A stretch of DNA of 64,000 nucleotides from Campylobacter portucalensis (GTDB lineage: Bacteria; Campylobacterota; Campylobacteria; Campylobacterales; Campylobacteraceae): assembly GCF_009690845.1 (NCBI RefSeq), contig NZ_VWSJ01000001.1, positions 62,001-126,000 on the forward strand. Direction: 5' to 3'. Below, in pieces: positions 9,245 through 18,458 of the stretch; the first letter of the stretch is position 1; the number at the start of each line of letters is the position of its first letter. The notes below the pieces were generated by a model. It did not search any database, was not told the DNA's origin, and saw only the letters and a list, made by a program, of their open reading frames with translations. Position numbers and translations under genes: made by a program.

Positions 9245-10615
9245 TTGAATGTGAATAGAAAATTTTTGCTTAAAAATAGCGATATTTTAGATATTTTATT
9301 TAAAAATCAAATAGTAGTTTATAAATCAAAAATAACTAAATTTTACACTAAAATTTCAAAACAAACAACAATATCATACAAAAAACGAGATAACGCCTAC
9401 TATCTTAATGAAACTACCAACTCTTTAGAACCAAAAAATGTTGAAATTATGATTTCAAAAAATCAATACAAAACAGCAAAAAAAGAGAAAATTTCACGCT
9501 CGATAAAAAAAGAACATTTTTCATTCAAAATAGAAAATGAGGAGTATTTTTTAGATGTTTTTAAGTCAAATTTGAAAGGAATTGTTATTTTAGAGGTTAA
9601 AATCAATAGCAAAATAGACGCAAATAATTTTCAATTTAATGAAATTTTAAAAAATATTGAAAAGAAAGAAATCACATCAAATAGTGCTTATGAAGATAAG
9701 TATCTTTGTCTATATGGTGATATCGAGGCTAAAACTAACAAGTCAAATTCTATGAAATTTTTAGATTATAGTGATGCTTATGATAATTTTAAAGCTATAA
9801 CTACCCAAATCTATGATGAAATTTTAAAATATAAAGATGAGTATTTAACCACAAAAAATAGTGAAATTCTTCATAAAATAAGAGTAAATATTAAAAAATC
9901 AAGAAGTCTTTTAAAGATGTCTAGCGATTTATATGATCCAAAAATATCAAAAATTATTTTAGAAAATCTCAAAATAGCGATAAAGCAAACAAACCATAGG
10001 CACGATTTTGATGTATTTATAAACTATTTAAAAAAAGTTCCAAACTCAAGTCAAGTAATTGAAAGTCTAGAATTTGTTGCAAATCAAAAATTTTTTGATG
10101 TTTGCAAATTTATTGAAAATGAAGAGATGGATGATGTTTTATTGGATTATGAAATTTTATTAAAAGATAGCAATAAAATTTATGCCACAAATAAATTTAT
10201 GATGAAAAAATTTGTGGCTTTAACGCTTAGAAAAGAGATTGTAAAGCTAGAAAAAAAACTTTTTAAATTAAGCGATGAGTCGCAAAATAAATCTTTTCAT
10301 AAGGTGAGATTTCAAATTCAAAACATAAACTATTTATTTGAAAATTTTATAGAGATGTTTGGATTAAAAAGTTTTGAGAAATGTTATAAAATGTCAAAAG
10401 ATATAGAAAAATTATTTCAAAATTTAAAAGACCAAGATGCTTGGTGTCATATAATTTCTATGTATGATAAGGGTGAAATTCATCAGTTTTTAACCACTCA
10501 AAAAGATGAAATTTCTATTAAAATGTTTGAGCTTAGAGGCGAAATTTTAGAAAAAAAAGATAAATTTATGAAAAAAATTTCAAAAATTTCAAAAATTTTA
10601 AAAGCATATTATTAA
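9245..10615 (+). CDS. CYTH-CHAD domain protein
   Basis: A 456-residue soluble protein. The N-terminus (VNRKFLLKN, later ILEVKINS) looks like a degenerate CYTH/triphosphate tunnel domain. From about residue 180 there is a CHAD helical domain with the conserved basic-histidine motif LHKIRVNIKKSRSLLK, then NHRHDFDVF and, in the second repeat, FHKVRFQIQNINYLFE. CHAD domains bind inorganic polyphosphate, so a role in polyphosphate handling is possible but unproven. The start is TTG at 9245: a strong AAGGAGG site ends 6 bases before it, while the next in-frame candidate (GTG at 9251) is too far. It lies 28 bp after perR and 10 bp before ubiE. Confidence 0.75.
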   Translation: MNVNRKFLLKNSDILDILFKNQIVVYKSKITKFYTKISKQTTISYKKRDNAYYLNETTNSLEPKNVEIMISKNQYKTAKKEKISRSIKKEHFSFKIENEEYFLDVFKSNLKGIVILEVKINSKIDANNFQFNEILKNIEKKEITSNSAYEDKYLCLYGDIEAKTNKSNSMKFLDYSDAYDNFKAITTQIYDEILKYKDEYLTTKNSEILHKIRVNIKKSRSLLKMSSDLYDPKISKIILENLKIAIKQTNHRHDFDVFINYLKKVPNSSQVIESLEFVANQKFFDVCKFIENEEMDDVLLDYEILLKDSNKIYATNKFMMKKFVALTLRKEIVKLEKKLFKLSDESQNKSFHKVRFQIQNINYLFENFIEMFGLKSFEKCYKMSKDIEKLFQNLKDQDAWCHIISMYDKGEIHQFLTTQKDEISIKMFELRGEILEKKDKFMKKISKISKILKAYY

Positions 10616-10625
10616 AAGGATATTT

Positions 10626-11342
10626 ATGAAACAGCAAGAAAAAATCATTGAGATGTTTAATGCTATTGCACCAACCTACGATAAAGCAAATAGATTTATG
10701 AGCTTTGGAATAGATATTAGCTGGAGGAAGGAAGCTTGCTCCAATATTTTAGGTAAATTTATAAATAAAGATATGAAAATAGCAGATGTTGCGTGCGGAA
10801 CTGGTGATATGATGGGACTTTGGGATAATATGTCAAAAGGCTATAATACCAATATATCTAAGTTAGTAGGCGTTGATCCAAGCAGTGGTATGCTAGAAGT
10901 TGCTATGCATAAATTTCCAAATTTTGAATTTATTCAAGCAAGTGCAACACATACAACTTTAAAAGATAGAGAATTTGACGCCCTTAGTATAACTTTTGGT
11001 ATAAGAAATATTATTGAAAGATTAGAAGCTTTAAAAGAATTTAATAGGGTGTTAAAAAATGGTGGCTACTTTGTAGCTTTAGAATTTACAAAACCAAAAG
11101 AGTGCGGTATAGCTGGTAAATGCAGGGATTTTTATATAAAAAAAATACTTCCAAAAATAGGAGGTTATATATCAAAAAACAAAGAAGCTTATGAGTATCT
11201 TCCACAATCAATTGATAATTTTTTAGATGTGAAAGAGTTTGAAAACGAACTTTTAGAGTGCGGATTTAGGATAGAGCTTACAAAAGGCTTTAATTTTGAT
11301 GTAACAACTCTTTTTATAGCAAAAAAGATTAGAGATATATAA
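10626..11342 (+). CDS. ubiE: Demethylmenaquinone methyltransferase (UbiE/MenG)
   Basis: The 238-residue SAM-dependent methyltransferase carries FNAIAPTYDKANRFMSFG at the N-terminus and the SAM motif VACGTGDMM (about 55-63), both typical of UbiE/MenG. Campylobacter respire with menaquinones, so the substrate is most likely demethylmenaquinone rather than a ubiquinone precursor. It follows the CHAD gene by 10 bp, and its TAA overlaps the xseA ATG by one base. Confidence 0.9.
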   Translation: MKQQEKIIEMFNAIAPTYDKANRFMSFGIDISWRKEACSNILGKFINKDMKIADVACGTGDMMGLWDNMSKGYNTNISKLVGVDPSSGMLEVAMHKFPNFEFIQASATHTTLKDREFDALSITFGIRNIIERLEALKEFNRVLKNGGYFVALEFTKPKECGIAGKCRDFYIKKILPKIGGYISKNKEAYEYLPQSIDNFLDVKEFENELLECGFRIELTKGFNFDVTTLFIAKKIRDI

Positions 11343-12508
11343 TGATACTAAGTGTTAGCGACTTAAACGAGCAAGCTAAAGCCTTACTTGAGATAAATTT
11401 TGCAAATGTCGAAGTTAGGGGTGAAATTTCAAGCCTCACAAAACATAGCTCAGGGCATTGGTATTTTGTTTTAAAAGATAAAAATGCTTCTATAAATTGT
11501 GTTATGTTTAAACCTTATAACTCAAAGATTAAATTTGAAGTTAGTGAAGCAATGGAGGTTATAGCAAGTGCAAAAGTTACTATTTACAAACAAAGCGGAA
11601 ATTATCAGCTTACCATAAATAGTCTTAGAGTAGAAGGGATTGGAAATTTAGAGCTAGCATTTAATCAACTTAAAGAAAAACTCGAAAAAGAAGGGCTTTT
11701 TGATATAAATCACAAAAAACCTCTTCCATATATTCCGCAAAAAATAGCTTTAATTACTAGCATAACTTCAGCCGCTTATCAAGATATACTTAGAGTTGCT
11801 AAAGATAGAAACGATATGTGTAAAATCTATGTTTATAACTCATTAATGCAAGGAGAAATGGCACCAAATTCGATTATAAATTCTCTTAAAAAAGCCGATT
11901 TAAAAGGATATGATGCAATTGTTATAGCAAGAGGTGGGGGAAGCAAAGAGGATTTATGGTGCTTTAATGATGAAAAATTAGCAAGAGCTATTTTTGAAGC
12001 AAAAACGCCAATCATCTCAGCAATTGGACATGAGATTGATTATAGTATAAGCGATTTTGTAAGCGATCATAGAAGCCTTACTCCAACTGCGGCCATAGTT
12101 GATTTATTGCCCGAAAAGATGGCTTTTATACAGTGGCTTGATGCAAAAGAGGATGAGATTTTAAATTTAATAACTTTGAAATTAAACAACAGCCAAAATT
12201 TACTTACAAATTTAGATTTATTGCTAAAAAACAGATCTTTAAACGAAAAACTAAGGTCAAATTTATCGATTTTAGAAAATTTAGAGCTTAAAATTAAAAA
12301 TGAGATTAAAGAAATTTTTGCTAAATCTTCGTCAAAAATAAATTTAATCCAAGCTATTTTAGATGAAAAAGAACATTTTTATAAAATAACTAAAAATTTA
12401 GTTCAAGTCTCAAAAGATGGCAAGATATTAAATTTAAAAGAGCTAAAAAGTAAAGATGAGATAATGCTTTGCTCACAAAATTTAACTAAAAAAGCAATCA
12501 TCAAATAA
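11342..12508 (+). CDS. xseA: Exodeoxyribonuclease VII large subunit
   Basis: A 388-residue subunit of the single-strand exonuclease VII. It has an N-terminal OB-fold (about 1-95, with GHWYFVLKD) and the catalytic core with IARGGGSKEDLWCFND and ISAIGHEIDYSISDFVSDHR, followed by SLTPTAAI and a C-terminal helical, coiled-coil-like part. It is somewhat shorter than enterobacterial XseA (about 450). It begins within the ubiE stop codon. The small subunit XseB is not in the window. Confidence 0.93.
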   Translation: MILSVSDLNEQAKALLEINFANVEVRGEISSLTKHSSGHWYFVLKDKNASINCVMFKPYNSKIKFEVSEAMEVIASAKVTIYKQSGNYQLTINSLRVEGIGNLELAFNQLKEKLEKEGLFDINHKKPLPYIPQKIALITSITSAAYQDILRVAKDRNDMCKIYVYNSLMQGEMAPNSIINSLKKADLKGYDAIVIARGGGSKEDLWCFNDEKLARAIFEAKTPIISAIGHEIDYSISDFVSDHRSLTPTAAIVDLLPEKMAFIQWLDAKEDEILNLITLKLNNSQNLLTNLDLLLKNRSLNEKLRSNLSILENLELKIKNEIKEIFAKSSSKINLIQAILDEKEHFYKITKNLVQVSKDGKILNLKELKSKDEIMLCSQNLTKKAIIK

Positions 12509-12517
12509 GGAGGAAAA

Positions 12518-13597
12518 ATGGATAGAATTATAAATTTCAGTGCAGGACCAAGTGGGATTCCTTTACCTGTTTTAGAAAAAGCAAAAGATGAATTTTTAAG
12601 CTATAAAGGACTTGGATACTCAATAATGGAGGTATCTCATAGAACAAAAGTTTTTGAAGAAGTTTTATTTAATGCAATCGCAAAAGTAAAAAATCTTTAT
12701 GGATTTAGTGATGATTATGCTGTGCTTTTTTTACAAGGTGGTGCAAGTCTTCAATTTGCTCAAATTCCTATGAATCTCAGTCGTGGCAATGTGTGTGAAT
12801 ATATAAATACAGGTAATTGGACTCAAAAAGCCATACAAGAAGCAGAAATTTTAGGCATAAATTATAAAGTAGTTGCAAGTAGCCAAGATACTAAATTTGA
12901 TAGAATTCCAGATATTCCGGAACTAGATAGCAATGCTGATTATACCTACATATGTTCTAATAACACAATATATGGCACGCAGTATTTAGAATTTCCAAAA
13001 ACAAAATCAACTCTTGTCGTAGATAGTTCAAGTGATCTTTTTTCAAGAGAAATTGATGTAAAAAATGTGGGGCTTTTTTATGGCGGAATTCAAAAAAATG
13101 GTGGTCCTGCTGGAGTTACTTTAGTGGTTATCAAAAAAGATTTAGCACAAAGAGTGAGTGATAAAATTCCAAACATTCTTCGCTATACAACTCAAATAAA
13201 AGCCGATTCTATGAGCAATACTCCAAATACATTTGGAATTTATATGCTTGATTTAATGCTTGATTGGGTTTATGAAAATGGCGGATTAAAAGGAGTTGAT
13301 GAAAAAAACACACAAAAATCTAATCTATTATATTCAGCAATCGATGATATGTCCGATTTTTATAAAGGTCATGCACAAAAAAATTCAAGATCTAAGATGA
13401 ATGTAAGTTTTAATATCCCAAAAAATCAAGATTTAGAAAAAATTTTTGTAGATCAAGCTTTGAAAGAAAATATGCTAGGTCTAAAAGGTCATCGAATTTT
13501 AGGCGGTATAAGAGCTTCTTTATATAACGCAGTTAGCCTAAAAGATGTTGAAATTTTAGTAGATTTTATGAGAGAATTTGCTAGAAAAAATGGCTAA
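12518..13597 (+). CDS. serC: Phosphoserine aminotransferase
   Basis: This 359-residue class-V PLP enzyme makes phosphoserine from 3-phosphohydroxypyruvate and also serves pyridoxine synthesis in many bacteria. Recognisable are the start [36 protein letters not shown] and the PLP-lysine region [16 protein letters not shown]. An AAGGAGGAAA ribosome site precedes the ATG. It closes the + strand operon begun with perR and converges on ccoS, with a shared hairpin between them. Confidence 0.95.
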   Translation: MDRIINFSAGPSGIPLPVLEKAKDEFLSYKGLGYSIMEVSHRTKVFEEVLFNAIAKVKNLYGFSDDYAVLFLQGGASLQFAQIPMNLSRGNVCEYINTGNWTQKAIQEAEILGINYKVVASSQDTKFDRIPDIPELDSNADYTYICSNNTIYGTQYLEFPKTKSTLVVDSSSDLFSREIDVKNVGLFYGGIQKNGGPAGVTLVVIKKDLAQRVSDKIPNILRYTTQIKADSMSNTPNTFGIYMLDLMLDWVYENGGLKGVDEKNTQKSNLLYSAIDDMSDFYKGHAQKNSRSKMNVSFNIPKNQDLEKIFVDQALKENMLGLKGHRILGGIRASLYNAVSLKDVEILVDFMREFARKNG

Positions 13598-13634
13598 TTT
13601 AATAGACTGCCCTTAATCAGGCGGTCTATAGCCA
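13591..13634. terminator. Bidirectional terminator between serC and ccoS
   Basis: An inverted repeat pairs ATAGACTGCC (13602-13611) with GGCGGTCTAT (13620-13629), one G-T wobble, around an 8-base loop. Outer arms TGGCTA (13591-13596) and TAGCCA (13629-13634) could extend it. The + side is followed by T-rich DNA. It covers both stop codons of two converging genes. Confidence 0.6.
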
Positions 13635-13837
13635 CTTTTATTTTTAAGTGCATTTTTCTTTTTTTGCTCCATTTTATAGGCGTCATTAAGTGCCTCTTCA
13701 CTATCAAATTTTGTGCCATCTAAAAATTTAGTATAATCTTCAAACTGTTTAGTTTTAATACCCCAAAGCAGTGCAAACAAAGCTATACATCCAAGCGTTA
13801 TAGATACAATTACCATCAAAAATATAACAGACGTCAT
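13613..13837 (-). CDS. ccoS: cbb3-type cytochrome oxidase assembly protein CcoS
   Basis: A 74-residue protein with one N-terminal membrane helix (about 3-25) followed by a charged cytosolic tail ending KKNALKNKSGYRPPD. Size, topology and position directly behind ccoI match CcoS/FixS, needed for maturation of the cbb3 oxidase. Its start overlaps the ccoI stop by 4 bp. Assignment relies on context as much as on sequence because the family is short. Confidence 0.85.
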   Translation of the reverse strand: MTSVIFLMVIVSITLGCIALFALLWGIKTKQFEDYTKFLDGTKFDSEEALNDAYKMEQKKKNALKNKSGYRPPD

Positions 13838-16215
13838 TTTTCTCCTTTAAATTTTCTTATCTTTAAGCTATTTAATATAACAATTAGCGAGCTAAAACTC
13901 ATTGAAATTGCAGCAAAAAGCGGTATGATAAATCCACAAATAGCAATAGTTATGGTAATAGCGTTATAACATAAAGAAAATGCTAAATTTTGTTTTATCG
14001 TTTTTAAGACACATCTTGATAATAAAATTGCATTTTTTAAATTTTTTAAATTTTCATTTAAAAGTACAGCGTCGCTTTTTTCTACACTAACAGTAGCACC
14101 ATTACCCATACAAATACCAACGCTAGCGGTATTTAAAGCTACCAAATCATTCACTCCATCGCCCACCATAATTGTATTTTTATCGCTTAAATTCTCTATA
14201 AATTTAGCTTTTTCATCTGGTAATAAATTTGCTCTAAAATTAGGAATTTCAAGGCTTTGAGCTATATTTTTAACTGCATTTTCATTATCTCCGCTCAAAA
14301 TATAAATTTGAAATCCTAGCCTTTTTAAATCGCCAATAACACTTTTTGCCTCATCCCGCAAAGTATCTTGCAACTCAAATTTAGCCATAATTTGAGAATT
14401 GATAGCAAAAAAATAGTTAGTTGTTTTGCTTTTTGAAAGATTAATTTCATTTTCTTGCATAAATTTAGCACTTCCACCGAGTAAATTTAAACCATTAACT
14501 TTTGCCACAACGCCTTTTGCTGGAACATTTTTAAATTCATCAAATTTAATGCTTTTAAAACTATTATCATTTAAAAACTCAAAAATAGCAGTGCTTACTG
14601 GATGATTAGAATTTTTTAGTAAATTTAAAAGTAAATTTTTATCAAAATTGCCCATAAATTCGCTATTTATTACTTTCAATTTTGCCTTTGTTAATGTGCC
14701 TGTTTTATCAAAAATTATAGTTTTTGATTTTGCTAATGTTTCTATAACCTTGCCTTCTTTAAATATGATTGCATTTTTTAGCCCCACATTTAGACCAACC
14801 AAAGTAGCAACTGGCGTAGCAAGCCCTAATGCACAAGGACAAGCTATAACCAAAACACTAATTGCAACGATCAATGCTTTTTCAAAATTTACAGCAAAAT
14901 ACCATCCAAAAAACGTTATAAACGCCACACTAAGCACAATGATTGAAAATTTAGCTGAGATTTGATTTGCCAATTTCTCTATTTTTGGCTTTTTAAATGA
15001 GGCGTTTTGGATTAAATTTATAATTTTATTTAAAATGGAATTTTCAAAATCACTACTACATTCATACTCCAAACTACCATCTAAGCAGATTGCACCGCTA
15101 CTTATTTTGTCTTTTGCTTCTTTAGATATCGGCAAACTCTCTCCATTTAAACTAGAGTAATCAAAACTGGCAACTCCATTTTTTACGATACCATCTATCA
15201 AAACTCTATCACCGCTATTTATTAGCACAATATCGCCTTTTTTTACTAAATTTGGATCTTTAAGCTCAAAATTTTCGCCCGTTTTTACTTTAACTTCTTC
15301 TAAGATAGAATTTGAAAGAGAATCAATTGTATCTGTAGCCTTTTTTTGACTTGCCACTTCAAGATATTTTCCAGCAAAAACAAAGGTAATTATCATACAA
15401 ACGCTCTCAAAATACACTTCACCGCTTCGTGCAAACATCGCATAAATAGAGTAAATATAAGTTAAAAAAGCCCCACTAAATACCAACAAATCCATATTTG
15501 GCGTTTTTGTTTTTAAGGCTATGATTGCACCTTTTAAAAATGCATTTCCCGTATAAAAAAGCACAGGTGTAGCAATCACAAACTCAACAAAATGAAAAAT
15601 ATCTTTAATCTCGCTATCCATTCCGCTAAAATAGCCACTATAAAGCGATATGGCTATCCACATAATATTCATAGTAGCAAAAATTCCAACAATCAACTTT
15701 GCATAAAAATCTCTTTTTTTTGTATCTATATGGTTTTGAGAACGCGTTATGTCGTATGGATATGGATTATAGCCGATGCTTTGAATTAAAGTAAAAATTT
15801 GAGCTAAATTTATCTCGTTTTCATCCCAAACAACTCTTGCCTTATGAGTAGAAGCGTTGATTTCAACCTCCACTATACCTTTTGCATTAAATAAAATTTT
15901 CTCATTCAACCAAACACAAGCAAGACAATGTATGCCATCTATTATTATGTGAATTTCATTAAATCCATCTTTTGTTTTTTTAACATAATTTTTATAAAAG
16001 TTTTTTGTATTTTGAGAGGTTGTAGTTTTTAAATTTAAAACAGGGCTTAGGCTATTTTTGCCAAGCTTTACATAAAAATCACTAAACCCCTCATCTCTTA
16101 AAAGATTAAAAACTTGCTTACATCCATTGCAACAAAATTTCTCTCCAAACTCATCGATAATCATATCATTTTCGTTAAATTTAAGCTGACAATGAGAGCA
16201 TTTTACTTTTGTCAT
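13834..16215 (-). CDS. ccoI: Copper-transporting P-type ATPase CcoI/FixI
   Basis: A 793-residue P1B-ATPase of the inner membrane. In order: a cysteine-rich N-terminal segment (CSHC at 6-9, CCNGC at 28-32), an HMA-type domain with GIHCLAC (94-100), membrane helices, the metal-binding CPC (459-461) in helix 6, the phosphorylation site DKTGT (503-507) and a GDGVND hinge. The extra N-terminal cysteine cluster plus adjacent ccoS marks it as CcoI/FixI, the low-affinity copper exporter needed to metallate the cbb3 oxidase, rather than detoxifying CopA. I prefer the ATG at 16215 over a TTG five codons upstream. Confidence 0.88.
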   Translation of the reverse strand: MTKVKCSHCQLKFNENDMIIDEFGEKFCCNGCKQVFNLLRDEGFSDFYVKLGKNSLSPVLNLKTTTSQNTKNFYKNYVKKTKDGFNEIHIIIDGIHCLACVWLNEKILFNAKGIVEVEINASTHKARVVWDENEINLAQIFTLIQSIGYNPYPYDITRSQNHIDTKKRDFYAKLIVGIFATMNIMWIAISLYSGYFSGMDSEIKDIFHFVEFVIATPVLFYTGNAFLKGAIIALKTKTPNMDLLVFSGAFLTYIYSIYAMFARSGEVYFESVCMIITFVFAGKYLEVASQKKATDTIDSLSNSILEEVKVKTGENFELKDPNLVKKGDIVLINSGDRVLIDGIVKNGVASFDYSSLNGESLPISKEAKDKISSGAICLDGSLEYECSSDFENSILNKIINLIQNASFKKPKIEKLANQISAKFSIIVLSVAFITFFGWYFAVNFEKALIVAISVLVIACPCALGLATPVATLVGLNVGLKNAIIFKEGKVIETLAKSKTIIFDKTGTLTKAKLKVINSEFMGNFDKNLLLNLLKNSNHPVSTAIFEFLNDNSFKSIKFDEFKNVPAKGVVAKVNGLNLLGGSAKFMQENEINLSKSKTTNYFFAINSQIMAKFELQDTLRDEAKSVIGDLKRLGFQIYILSGDNENAVKNIAQSLEIPNFRANLLPDEKAKFIENLSDKNTIMVGDGVNDLVALNTASVGICMGNGATVSVEKSDAVLLNENLKNLKNAILLSRCVLKTIKQNLAFSLCYNAITITIAICGFIIPLFAAISMSFSSLIVILNSLKIRKFKGEK

Positions 16216-16275
16216 TATTTTCTCTTTCAAATTTTTAAGATATTTTACAAATAATTGCCTTTGAGATAGTTAAAT

Positions 16276-17379
16276 TTAACCAACATATCTTTTTTGTAAA
16301 ATATATAAATTCTCTTTTACATAGATATTTCTATTTGCTAAATTCCTGCTTCCTCTAAAAGTATTGTAGTTTTGTTCTAAAATTTCAACCCTGCCAAATT
16401 TAGATAAATTTTCCAAAAACTCATCTTTTGTGATAAATCCTTCAGAATTATAAGATATCAAAATAAATTTAGCTTTTAAATTTGAAATTAAATCCAAAAA
16501 AGCATCTTTTGCTTTGTTTTTCTTATTATAAGCACTTCTGTTCCAATCTTTTGGTATGCCTGAAACTTTAGAAATTTCATTCGGTTTTTTGTATGAAGCG
16601 ATTAAATTTAGCATAAAATAGTTTGAACTATAAGGGTGTTGATTATATGGTGGATCAATGTAGCATAAATCTAAGTTATCAAGTTCTTTTATTAAATCAT
16701 TTGCATCTTTTTGACAAACTAAAAACTTGCTTTTAAAATTTGAAAAAACAGGAGGCTCTAAAGAAATTTGAGTTTTTATGCGTTTTAGAGCGTTTTTGCC
16801 ACTTCCGCCATATTGACCAATGCCGTGTTTATTTTTGTAAAAACCTTTAAAAACGCCACTTGTATTAGTGTGATTGCTTGCTAGATATAAAAGAGGAGCT
16901 ATAAAAAACTTTTGTAAATTTTTATCAATTTTTTCAATCTCCATTCTAGCAGTATCTATATAATTTGCATTAAATTTAGTATAAAAAACTCTCTCATTTT
17001 TCTGTATATCTTCATCATCTTTGGGGGCGTAAAACTCGCTAATAAAACCACTTTTTAGATTATTTTTTATAGATTTTTTTAAATTTTTATAAATAGATGA
17101 AATTTCAATTAATAAATCATCATTTATATTTGTTAAATAACACTCATTTATAATCTTAGAATACAGTTCCAAATCATTTGCTATTAAAAAATCGCTATGT
17201 TGCTTTAAGAATCTAGCCACAATCCCGCTTCCGCTAAAAAGATCGAGTGTGCTTAATTTATCTTTTTTTAACTCTTTTTTTACAATTTTTACACCATCAT
17301 TAATAAAATCAAGTAAAGAGCGTTTATTTCCTAGATATGTAATGATTTGTTTAGTTAAAAAATCGATGTTTTCTTTCAT
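16276..17379 (-). CDS. D12-class adenine-specific DNA methyltransferase
   Basis: A 367-residue protein with N6-adenine methyltransferase motifs in alpha order: an N-terminal TYLGNKRSLL, the SAM-binding LDLFSGSGIVARF (45-57) and catalytic DPPYNQHPY (242-250). No restriction endonuclease lies nearby, so it looks like a solitary methylase, or one whose partner is elsewhere. The ATG at 17379 overlaps the LUD gene stop (TGATG). The first ~255 bp are duplicated in inverted orientation at 27420-27672. Target site cannot be predicted from sequence alone. Confidence 0.85.
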   Translation of the reverse strand: MKENIDFLTKQIITYLGNKRSLLDFINDGVKIVKKELKKDKLSTLDLFSGSGIVARFLKQHSDFLIANDLELYSKIINECYLTNINDDLLIEISSIYKNLKKSIKNNLKSGFISEFYAPKDDEDIQKNERVFYTKFNANYIDTARMEIEKIDKNLQKFFIAPLLYLASNHTNTSGVFKGFYKNKHGIGQYGGSGKNALKRIKTQISLEPPVFSNFKSKFLVCQKDANDLIKELDNLDLCYIDPPYNQHPYSSNYFMLNLIASYKKPNEISKVSGIPKDWNRSAYNKKNKAKDAFLDLISNLKAKFILISYNSEGFITKDEFLENLSKFGRVEILEQNYNTFRGSRNLANRNIYVKENLYILQKRYVG

Positions 17380-17385
17380 CAAAAT
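17126..17385. repeat. Inverted duplication, arm 1 (intact methylase 5' end)
   Basis: This stretch, covering the first ~85 codons of the methyltransferase, reappears on the opposite strand at about 27420-27672. The two copies differ by only a few substitutions and 1-base insertions. They face outward from the 10 kb segment between them. Confidence 0.9.
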
Positions 17386-17975
17386 CCAAGTCTTTGTTTT
17401 ATCAACACAATAATAATCCTTCCCTCATCATCGCCTTTTATAATGCTAAATTTTTTAGCAATATTCCTTTCATTAAATTTTGGTTCTTTGCCATATTTTA
17501 AAGCAGTTTCATTGCATCTTTGAATATTTTTTGGAATGCAAATTTTATTAATCCTATCCATCGCTTCTTCTAAATTATTTACTATCTTATCCGTACTTAC
17601 AAAAATCAAAACCTTTTTTGGTCCAAAAATTTGTGCTGCAACTCTATTTCCGCTACCATCCACATTTACAATCTCTCCATTTTTTGTAATAGCATTAGTT
17701 CCTGTAATATATAAATCACTCAAAAGCCCATCTCTTCTACGTTTTAAATTTTCAGCTCCAGATATATTTTTTTCATATTGATTAAATAATATTATATTTT
17801 TTAAACTAGTCAAATAGTCCAAAAGTCCGATTTCTGCAACAGTAGTAGAGCCTCCAAGCCCGATACTAATATCTGCTTTTATGAACTTTTTTGCATACTC
17901 TAAAGCTTCATTTTTATCTTCAACTAAAACCACCTCAAAACCATTATTTTTTAAATTTTGCATAACCTCTATCAT
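17379..17975 (-). CDS. LUD-domain (LutC/YkgG-like) protein
   Basis: A 198-residue cytosolic protein of the LUD family (DUF162). Visible family features are the nucleotide-loop-like SIGLGGSTTVAEIG (about 37-50), LYITGTNAITKNGEIVNVDG and GNRVAAQIFGPKKVL. Relatives include the LutB/LutC lactate-utilisation proteins, but single-gene versions such as this have no proven function. A strong AGGAGG site precedes the ATG, which overlaps the upstream gene by 4 bp (ATGA). Confidence 0.8.
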   Translation of the reverse strand: MIEVMQNLKNNGFEVVLVEDKNEALEYAKKFIKADISIGLGGSTTVAEIGLLDYLTSLKNIILFNQYEKNISGAENLKRRRDGLLSDLYITGTNAITKNGEIVNVDGSGNRVAAQIFGPKKVLIFVSTDKIVNNLEEAMDRINKICIPKNIQRCNETALKYGKEPKFNERNIAKKFSIIKGDDEGRIIIVLIKQRLGF

Positions 17976-18406
17976 CTCAACCTCCTTTTTTTTATTTTTG
18001 AAATCCTATAAATTCTTGAAGCCTCACCTTCAACAAATTTACTTCCATCATCATTAAAAACAATCTTATTGGCTACCTTTTTGGCAAATTTAAAGTCAAA
18101 TTTCAATCCGTGCTTATTTGCAGAAGTTGAGTAAAACCAACCATTTTTATCTAAAAATTTTGCATGTTCACAATCTTTAACAACACGAAAACTCTTTAAA
18201 TTTGGATAAATTATAGTAGTTTTTTTAGCTCTTCTAACAAAATTTCTAAAATTTACTGGAACTCTAACAAAATCCTTTAAAAGATAAAATTTAGAAATCG
18301 TAATCAAGCAATCTTGATCAAGTTTTCTTCCTTTTGCTATGTTTAACTCTTTTAAATTTTTACTCAAAAAACCAACTGTTGTATCAGTTTGTGCTAAATA
18401 TATCAT
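17972..18406 (-). CDS. Short Sua5/YciO/YrdC (TsaC-like) protein
   Basis: A 144-residue member of the YrdC family, whose TsaC/Sua5 members make threonylcarbamoyl-AMP for the t6A37 tRNA modification. Seen are TDTTVGFLS (7-15), a KGRKL basic motif (25-29) and STSANKHG (about 92-99), the ATP/threonine-site signature. Canonical TsaC is about 190 residues, so this one is compact. It may be the cell's t6A enzyme or a YciO-like paralogue. It starts a small operon with the LUD and methylase genes; mreC lies 52 bp away. Confidence 0.75.
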   Translation of the reverse strand: MIYLAQTDTTVGFLSKNLKELNIAKGRKLDQDCLITISKFYLLKDFVRVPVNFRNFVRRAKKTTIIYPNLKSFRVVKDCEHAKFLDKNGWFYSTSANKHGLKFDFKFAKKVANKIVFNDDGSKFVEGEASRIYRISKIKKRRLR

Positions 18407-18458
18407 ATTTACATCCCATCAACAAAGCCGCTATGGCTATAAATTTAACCTTTAAATG

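Noticed and set aside
14648-14965. A + strand frame of 105 codons inside ccoI
   Set aside because: Antisense shadow of a conserved P-type ATPase region; no ribosome site.
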